Of a DNA stretch of 11,261 nt, positions 6,872 to 11,261 are shown one piece after another. The notes beneath the pieces are model-generated. The model worked only from the letters and a program-made list of their open reading frames with translations. It was not told the DNA's origin and ran no database searches. This DNA comes from Flavobacteriaceae bacterium UBA7433. GTDB taxonomy: Bacteria; Bacteroidota; Bacteroidia; Flavobacteriales; Flavobacteriaceae. Both the position numbers and the translations under genes were made by a program. The DNA is taken from contig DLQL01000032.1 in assembly GCA_002477565.1 (NCBI GenBank), positions 36,628 through 47,888 of the forward strand, read 5' to 3'. How positions within the stretch are numbered: position 1 is the stretch's first letter; each line of letters opens with the position of its first letter.

Positions 6872-6907
6872 AGCTAAAAATATGCCAATTGGCTTAAAGT
6901 CTGACAA
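6872..6907 (-). promoter_or_regulatory. Candidate groESL promoter region with a GCCAATTGGC palindrome
   Basis: Two readings overlap on the minus strand. First, TTG (6907-6905), a 22-base spacer and TATTTTTA (6882-6875) resemble a Bacteroidota housekeeping promoter with one mismatch in the -7 element. Second, bases 6888-6872 read TTGGCATATTTTTAGCT, with GG and GC exactly ten bases apart, as in sigma-54 promoters (consensus YTGGCAC, then TTGCW). The -12 half reads TAGCT, one mismatch. Either would give a leader of about 30-45 bases. A perfect 10-bp palindrome, GCCAATTGGC (6884-6893), overlaps the upstream part and could be an operator. Which promoter is used cannot be decided from sequence alone. 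Confidence 0.45.
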
Positions 6908-6912
6908 ATTGT

Positions 6913-6945
6913 AAAAAAAATGCCAAGGTGGCATTTCCTTGGCAT
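6913..6945 (-). terminator. Intrinsic terminator after secG
   Basis: Read on the minus strand, ATGCCAAGG (6945-6937) pairs exactly with CCTTGGCAT (6928-6920) around an 8-base loop, followed by a run of T (about 6920-6913). This is a standard Rho-independent terminator 31 bases past the secG stop. It closes the miaB-to-secG operon before the groESL promoter region. The loop also contains a second ATGCCA, which could form a weaker competing 6-bp stem with 6920-6925. Confidence 0.9.
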
Positions 6946-6976
6946 ATTTCTGTGTTGTTGACATTTGATGCCTGTT

Positions 6977-7327
6977 TTATTTTGAAGTTTCCTCCGAAGG
7001 CTCGCTTAAAACAGGGAGCTGAGCAGGGGTTTCTTCGTCGATCAATCTGTTTTCGATGGTTGTGTCCAATTGAGATTCTTGAGTGCTTGCATTTTCTCTT
7101 GGGATGGCAAAGTTTGAAAGCAAAATCAAAGCCATCAAAGCAATGGCTAAGGTCCAAGTGCTTTTGTCTAAGAAGGTGTTGGTACTCTGCACACCTCCCA
7201 TAGATTGAGAACCTCCTCCTCCAAATGAAGAAGACAAGCCACCTCCTTTAGGATTTTGTACCATAATTAACAAAACGAGCAAAACTGCTACGATAAGAAT
7301 CAATATGAGAAATAAGGTATAGGTCAT
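6977..7327 (-). CDS. secG: Preprotein translocase subunit SecG
   Basis: SecG is the small inner-membrane subunit of the SecYEG channel and assists protein export. The product has 116 residues. It shows two membrane helices (about 3-23 and 57-75) separated by the glycine- and serine-rich family loop. The loop contains VQNPKGGGLSSSFGGG at 23-38 and the conserved TNTFLDKSTW at 49-58. After the second helix comes an acidic, probably disordered tail of about 40 residues (ending PSEETSK). The start codon overlaps the stop of the preceding TPR gene (ATGA, 7327-7324), indicating translational coupling. It is the last gene before the terminator at 6913-6945. Confidence 0.95.
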   Translation of the reverse strand: MTYTLFLILILIVAVLLVLLIMVQNPKGGGLSSSFGGGGSQSMGGVQSTNTFLDKSTWTLAIALMALILLSNFAIPRENASTQESQLDTTIENRLIDEETPAQLPVLSEPSEETSK

Positions 7328-8037
7328 AATTTGTTGGCTTTAAGGAATTTTATTTTTTTTATTTGGTCTGCAAAGAAACCACTTTTTTCTGGATATTTCA
7401 AAATTAAAATTTGATAGGCATGTATGGCGCTGCTGTATTTTTTTTGTTCCAAATAAACTTTTGCCAGGGTTTCTGTCATCAGATTTTTGTCATGCAGTGA
7501 GACAGGTTCATTTTTCAAAAGGTTTGTCGTTTTGTCGACAGGAGGGATGCTCGGATTTTTTTGGATAAATTGATCGATCAAGTGAATTTTTTCATTCAGT
7601 TTCTGAGAAGTCTTGCCCGATTTTTTTCTTTTGATGGGGGTCACTTTTGACAATTGCAACCACTCGTTGAAAGAATGCATTTCTCTGTGGTCAAATTCCA
7701 AGGGAGTTCCAATTTCTAAGACCGCTTCTAATGCGGAAGCTTTGGAAGCATGTGTGGCGTCGGATTTTGAAGGTTTTGTAGAAACCGCTCTTTTTTGGAC
7801 GGGTTTAATGTCTGTGATGTGTTCAAAGAGTACGGTTCTGTCTGCAGTCATGGCGGCCGTCTCTTTGAGAACCTTGTTGTATTTGAAATTGTTGTTTTGT
7901 TTGAGACTTTTTAGATAGATGCTTTTGGCTGCTTGAAAATAGGGGTGCTTTTTTGTGATGTCTTCCCAATCAGCAATCTCTTTTAGCCCAATGATTTTTG
8001 GGCTTGTAAGTTGCGCTATGAATCTTTCTTTGTTCAT
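7324..8037 (-). CDS. TPR-like protein of unknown function, flavobacterial family
   Basis: The product has 237 residues and no signal peptide, so it is probably cytoplasmic. The N-terminal part (about 1-80) has a helical pattern with HPYFQAAKSIYLKSLK at 31-46, FKYNKVLKETAAMTADR at 51-67 and VLFEHIT at 69-75. The middle (80-115) is basic and low in complexity. FNEWLQLSKVTPIKR at 123-137 follows, and residues about 185-228 form one clear TPR-like helix pair (LAKVYLEQKKYSSAIHAYQILILKYPE). I recall proteins of this type in the same place, between lptE and secG, in other flavobacteria, usually somewhat longer. No function is established. Its position suggests a link with envelope biogenesis or secretion, but that rests only on context. 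It starts 4 bases after the lptE stop and overlaps secG by 4 bases. Confidence 0.88.
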   Translation of the reverse strand: MNKERFIAQLTSPKIIGLKEIADWEDITKKHPYFQAAKSIYLKSLKQNNNFKYNKVLKETAAMTADRTVLFEHITDIKPVQKRAVSTKPSKSDATHASKASALEAVLEIGTPLEFDHREMHSFNEWLQLSKVTPIKRKKSGKTSQKLNEKIHLIDQFIQKNPSIPPVDKTTNLLKNEPVSLHDKNLMTETLAKVYLEQKKYSSAIHAYQILILKYPEKSGFFADQIKKIKFLKANKL

Positions 8038-8041
8038 ACTA

Positions 8042-8548
8042 CTACCAATTGGCTACAGAAGCGTTAAAAATATCTTGGGTAATCCTTTCAAAGATTTCTT
8101 CGAGCGCGGTGTCTAGGAGGCCGCCTGTTAACATTTCGGATCCACCGAAGTCGTAAAAATGGGTGAATTTTTTTTCAAAATTCTTTTGCTCTTCGTATTT
8201 GTTGAAGTACCGAACGTTGACCACGATGGTCAACCTACTCTGTGCGGCAGTTTGATCAGCCGTTGCGGTCATTGGAGTGATTCTGTAACTGCTTATTTCG
8301 CCCTCAAAAGTAAGATCTCCATTGGCTTTGACAAGACTCAAATTGGTTTGCCTTAAAAACAGGTCTTGTAATTCTTGGGTAAAATTTTGACTCAGTCCGG
8401 GCTCGATCAAAGCGGCATTGTTTGGGAAATAATTGATCTGTAGGGTAGCTGCTTTTCCAGTGTCTCCTCCGGTAAAACTATAAATCCCACAGCTTGTGCT
8501 TGTGAAAACAAGAAAGAAGGAAAGGTAAAAAAAAGGTTTGAAGTTCAT
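8042..8548 (-). CDS. lptE: LPS assembly lipoprotein LptE family
   Basis: LptE is an outer-membrane lipoprotein that plugs the LptD barrel and helps insert lipopolysaccharide into the outer leaflet. I start it at ATG 8548 (168 residues). An in-frame ATG at 8599 would add 17 residues before a signal sequence that is already complete (MNFKPFFYLSFFLVF). The probable lipidated residue is C20 in STSCG, a slightly relaxed lipobox. Mature features typical of the Bacteroidota family are CGIYSFTGG, INYFPNNAALIEPGLSQNFT at 38-57, LQDLFLRQTNL, GDLTFEGEI, TATADQTAAQSRLTI at 94-108, and the C-terminal ITQDIFNASVANW. It follows the sigma-54 activator gene by 66 bases with no convincing promoter between them, and the TPR gene follows after 4 bases. 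Confidence 0.93.
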   Translation of the reverse strand: MNFKPFFYLSFFLVFTSTSCGIYSFTGGDTGKAATLQINYFPNNAALIEPGLSQNFTQELQDLFLRQTNLSLVKANGDLTFEGEISSYRITPMTATADQTAAQSRLTIVVNVRYFNKYEEQKNFEKKFTHFYDFGGSEMLTGGLLDTALEEIFERITQDIFNASVANW

Positions 8549-8614
8549 TTTTTTTTGATACAATTGGTACAATAATACGACTAAAGTTACAAATGCCATC
8601 TGATTTTTTTGGAT

Positions 8615-9859
8615 TTACAAATCGTATTGTTTTATTTTTCGATAAAGAGTTCGTTCAGAGATGCCCAGTTCCTTGGCAGCCAATTTTCGTTTGTTTTGGT
8701 TTCGCTCCAACGATTTTCGGATCATTTCAATTTCTTTTTCATGGAGAGAAAGTGTTTCGTCTTCTTCTATGGCCTCGATATAATCGTATGCCCCTTGGTT
8801 TTTTGTGGGTTTGGGTTGTTGGATTTGGAAGAGTGCTACATTGTTGTCTGGTTTGAATTCTTCAGAAGAGTCGGTTCCGCGAATTTTTTCAATGAGCTGA
8901 AGGTGCTCTTCTTTTACCTGCTGTTTGTTTTCGTTTTTAATCAGGTCCAAGGTGAGTTTTTTCAAATCATTGATTTCTTTTCGCATTTCGAACAACACTT
9001 TGTAGATCATGTCTCGGTCATTAGAAAGGTCACTTTCTGAAGTTCTTTCTTTTTCGATAACAGCAGGCAGGTTGTCGTAGTTGGGGAGGTATTGGCTCAG
9101 TTTTTCAACATTGATGCTTCTGCTTTCTTCAACGACGGAGATTTGTTCTGCGATATTTCTCAACTGGCGAATGTTTCCTGGGAAGCGGTAATGAGTCAAC
9201 AAGTGTACGGCCTCTTCTTCCAGACGAATGGTCGGCATTCTGTACTTTTGAGCAAAATCTGAAGCAAATTTCCGAAACAACAAATGGATGTCATTTTCGC
9301 GCTCTCTCAAAGGAGGTAAGTTCAGTTCAATTGTGCTCAAACGGTAGTACAAGTCTTCTCTAAATTTTCCTTTTTGGACTGCCTGTTGCATTTTCATATT
9401 GGTCGCAGCGACAATTCTGACATTGGTTTTTTGAACAGAGGAGGATCCCACTTTGATGAATTCTCCGTTTTCCAAAACACGCAGCAACCGCACTTGAGTG
9501 GTCAACGGTAATTCGCCAACTTCGTCTAAAAAGATCGTGCCACCATCGGCTACTTCAAAATAGCCTTTTCGCGTGTTGGTGGCTCCTGTAAAAGCTCCTT
9601 TTTCATGGCCAAAGAGTTCGCTGTCAATCGTTCCTTCAGGAATGGCACCACAGTTTACGGCAATGTAATTGGCGTGTTTTCTGTGGGACAGTTGGTGGAT
9701 GATTTTAGGGATGGTTTCTTTTCCTACTCCGCTTTCTCCTGTTACTAAAACAGAGATGTCAGTTGGGGCAACACGCATTGCTTTTTCCAGAGAGCGATTG
9801 AGTTTTGGATCGTTTCCAATGATTTCAAAACGCTGTTTGATAGTAGTAAGTCCTTCCAT
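8615..9859 (-). CDS. Sigma-54-dependent transcriptional activator (AAA+ and Fis-type HTH, no receiver domain)
   Basis: This 414-residue enhancer-binding protein uses ATP hydrolysis to open sigma-54 RNA polymerase promoters. The AAA+ domain begins almost at the N-terminus (about 10-245), with Walker A GESGVGKE at 41-48, the sigma-54-contacting loop GAFTGA at 88-93 and Walker B GGTIFLDE at 106-113. Sensor I RIVAATN is at 148-154, arginine-finger candidates are R168 and R173, and sensor II GNIRQL is at 228-233. All key residues are present, so it should be active. The C-terminus (about 386-414) is a Fis-type helix-turn-helix (KLAAKELGISERTLYRKI). There is no N-terminal receiver, PAS or GAF domain, so the signal input is not obvious. 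A linker of about 140 residues (246-385) includes a likely coiled coil near 284-328. It starts 13 bases after miaB. Its targets are unknown. Confidence 0.95.
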   Translation of the reverse strand: MEGLTTIKQRFEIIGNDPKLNRSLEKAMRVAPTDISVLVTGESGVGKETIPKIIHQLSHRKHANYIAVNCGAIPEGTIDSELFGHEKGAFTGATNTRKGYFEVADGGTIFLDEVGELPLTTQVRLLRVLENGEFIKVGSSSVQKTNVRIVAATNMKMQQAVQKGKFREDLYYRLSTIELNLPPLRERENDIHLLFRKFASDFAQKYRMPTIRLEEEAVHLLTHYRFPGNIRQLRNIAEQISVVEESRSINVEKLSQYLPNYDNLPAVIEKERTSESDLSNDRDMIYKVLFEMRKEINDLKKLTLDLIKNENKQQVKEEHLQLIEKIRGTDSSEEFKPDNNVALFQIQQPKPTKNQGAYDYIEAIEEDETLSLHEKEIEMIRKSLERNQNKRKLAAKELGISERTLYRKIKQYDL

Positions 9860-9872
9860 AATTTAGGTCTAT

Positions 9873-11261
9873 TTAAGATGCTGTCTTTTCAGTGGTGTTT
9901 GTGACAAAAGGAACATCTTGAGCGGTTCCTATTTTTGTTCCAATGAGTGTGGCAGAGGTACATTCTTCCACTTTAACCAGTACGTAGTCTCCTATTTTTT
10001 CGCCATTTTTCGGAAAAATGGTCACGTAATTTTGAGAATTTCTTCCCATCCAATGTTCCTGAGATTTTTTAGAAGTTCCCTCAATCAGCACTTCAATGGT
10101 TTTTTTGAGGTAGGTTTTCGTGTTGTTGCTACTCAGCTTTCTCTGAAGGTTGATGATTTCGTTCAACCGTTGTTTCTTGATGCTTTGAGGAACATCGTCC
10201 TCCATTCTCTTGGCGGCCAGTGTTCCTGGTCTTTCCGAATAGGCATACATAAACCCGTAATCATAGCCTACGTACTCCATCATGCTCAAAGTATCTTGGT
10301 GTTCTTCATCGGTTTCTCCACAAAATCCTACGATCATGTCTTGAGAAATGGCAGTTCCGGGAATGATTTTTTTGATTTGATCTGTCAGTTCCATGTACTC
10401 TTCCCGTGTGTGCTGCCGGTTCATGCGCTTGAGAACTGAGCTGCTTCCAGATTGAACAGGAAGGTGCAGGTATCTACAGATATTAGGGTGTTTAGCGATG
10501 ACGTGCAATACTTCAATTTCGAGGTCTTGGGGGTTGCTGGTAAAAAAACGAATTCTCAAAGTAGGAAATGATGTTGCTACGAGGTCCAATAATTTTGAAA
10601 ACCCAATGGCTGTGGCTTGAGCGATGTTGGAGGCTTTTTCAAAGTCTTTTTTAAGCCCTCCTCCGTACCACAAGAAGCTGTCTACATTTTGACCTAGTAG
10701 GGTAATTTCTTTGTAGTTTTTGTCTTTCAAAACTTTTATTTCTTCGAGAATACTCTTGGGGTCTCTGCTGCGTTCCCTTCCTCTTGTAAACGGAACCACA
10801 CAAAAAGTACACATGTTGTCACAGCCTCTGGTAATGGAAACAAATGCAGAAACACCGTTGCTGTTCAGTCGAACGGGCGCAATGTCTCCATAGGTTTCTT
10901 CTTTAGAGAGCAACACATTCATAGCATCTCTTCCTGCATTGACCTCTTTCAAAAGATTTGGAAGGTCTTTGTAGGCATCTGGCCCTACCACCAAATCCAC
11001 AATTTTTTCCTCGTCTAAAAATTTTGATTTCAACCGTTCTGCCATACAGCCCAAAACCCCCACTTTCATGGTCGGGTTGATTCTTTTGATGGCATTGTAT
11101 TTCTGAAGTCTTTTCCGGATGGTTTGTTCTGCTTTTTCTCGAATGGAACAGGTGTTGACCAAGACCAAATCGGCCTCTTCTAAAAGTTGCGTGGTGTTGT
11201 AATTGTTTTCGGAAAGGATGGAAGCTACAATTTCACTGTCGTTGAGGTTCATCTGACACCC
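9873..11261 (-). CDS. miaB: tRNA-2-methylthio-N6-dimethylallyladenosine synthase MiaB, 5' end outside window
   Basis: MiaB is a radical-SAM methylthiotransferase that adds a methylthio group to i6A37 of tRNAs reading UNN codons. The frame stays open to the right edge. The three codons before the ATG at 11252 encode Gly-Cys-Gln, giving the family motif GCQMNLNDSE, whose Cys ligates an iron-sulfur cluster. The true start therefore lies outside, perhaps 20-40 residues upstream, and the ATG at 11252 is internal. Numbering from that Met, the other two N-terminal cluster cysteines are C35 (NTCSIREKA) and C69 (GCMAER). The radical-SAM CxxxCxxC is C144, C148 and C151 (RGCDNMCTFCVVPFTRGRERSR). The C-terminal TRAM domain covers about 381-441. 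The GCQMN and PFTRGRERSR signatures favour MiaB over RimO or MtaB. The sigma-54 activator gene starts 13 bases downstream. Confidence 0.97.
   Translation of the reverse strand, partial: GCQMNLNDSEIVASILSENNYNTTQLLEEADLVLVNTCSIREKAEQTIRKRLQKYNAIKRINPTMKVGVLGCMAERLKSKFLDEEKIVDLVVGPDAYKDLPNLLKEVNAGRDAMNVLLSKEETYGDIAPVRLNSNGVSAFVSITRGCDNMCTFCVVPFTRGRERSRDPKSILEEIKVLKDKNYKEITLLGQNVDSFLWYGGGLKKDFEKASNIAQATAIGFSKLLDLVATSFPTLRIRFFTSNPQDLEIEVLHVIAKHPNICRYLHLPVQSGSSSVLKRMNRQHTREEYMELTDQIKKIIPGTAISQDMIVGFCGETDEEHQDTLSMMEYVGYDYGFMYAYSERPGTLAAKRMEDDVPQSIKKQRLNEIINLQRKLSSNNTKTYLKKTIEVLIEGTSKKSQEHWMGRNSQNYVTIFPKNGEKIGDYVLVKVEECTSATLIGTKIGTAQDVPFVTNTTEKTAS

Noticed and set aside
8573..8582. TAATACGACT, matching the first ten bases of the T7 phage promoter
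   Set aside because: The match stops there (AAAG follows instead of CACTATAG) and there is no phage context; chance in AT-rich DNA.
8582..8589. Minus-strand TAACTTTA before lptE, close to the TAnnTTTG -7 consensus
   Set aside because: No TTG lies at the expected -33 distance upstream and the last base mismatches. With the upstream gene only 66 bases away, operon read-through is simpler.
8549..8599. In-frame upstream ATG extending lptE by 17 residues
   Set aside because: It would put a second hydrophobic stretch ahead of an already normal lipoprotein signal peptide; ATG 8548 gives the expected length and lipobox position.

Overview
The window looks like chromosomal DNA from a member of the Bacteroidota, most likely class Flavobacteriia. 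The evidence is the protein sequences themselves, the TAnnTTTG-type promoter elements, the scarcity of Shine-Dalgarno sites, and the gene order miaB – sigma-54 activator – lptE – TPR protein – secG – groES – groEL, which I recall as typical of flavobacteria. I see no mobile elements, CRISPR arrays, tRNA or rRNA genes. No gap between genes exceeds about 180 bases.

Layout. (1) Bases 1-1433, minus strand: purH, last two steps of IMP synthesis; its 3' end lies beyond the left edge. (2) Bases 1434-1614: divergent promoter region. (3) Bases 1615-4776, plus strand: a three-gene set comprising a small exported HYC_CC_PP-like Cys protein, a TonB-dependent outer-membrane receptor with a Cys-Cys pair in its plug, and a small periplasmic heavy-metal-associated (HMA) protein with CxxC and a C-terminal Cys-Cys pair. 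I read this as an envelope system for a soft metal, probably copper; the metal and direction are inferred. (4) Bases 4777-4812: a perfect palindrome that can act as terminator for both converging transcription units. (5) Bases 4829-6830, minus strand: groES-groEL, with its own promoter region (about 6831-6910) and the terminator of the preceding operon just upstream. (6) Bases 6977-11261, minus strand: a closely packed run, in transcription order miaB (5' end missing), a sigma-54-dependent activator, lptE, a TPR-like protein and secG, ending at a strong intrinsic terminator.

How the genes relate. purH, miaB, lptE, secG and groESL are housekeeping genes for purines, tRNA modification, LPS export, protein secretion and folding. 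The accessory part is the metal module. Each of its three proteins carries an adjacent Cys pair, suggesting metal hand-off across the outer membrane and periplasm. A second point of interest is the groESL promoter region, where a GG-N10-GC sequence resembling a sigma-54 promoter and a perfect 10-bp palindrome lie one operon downstream of a sigma-54 activator.

Several start sites need care: the receptor starts best at ATG 2165 and lptE at 8548, and miaB reads through the right edge of the window, so the internal ATG at 11252 is not its start.
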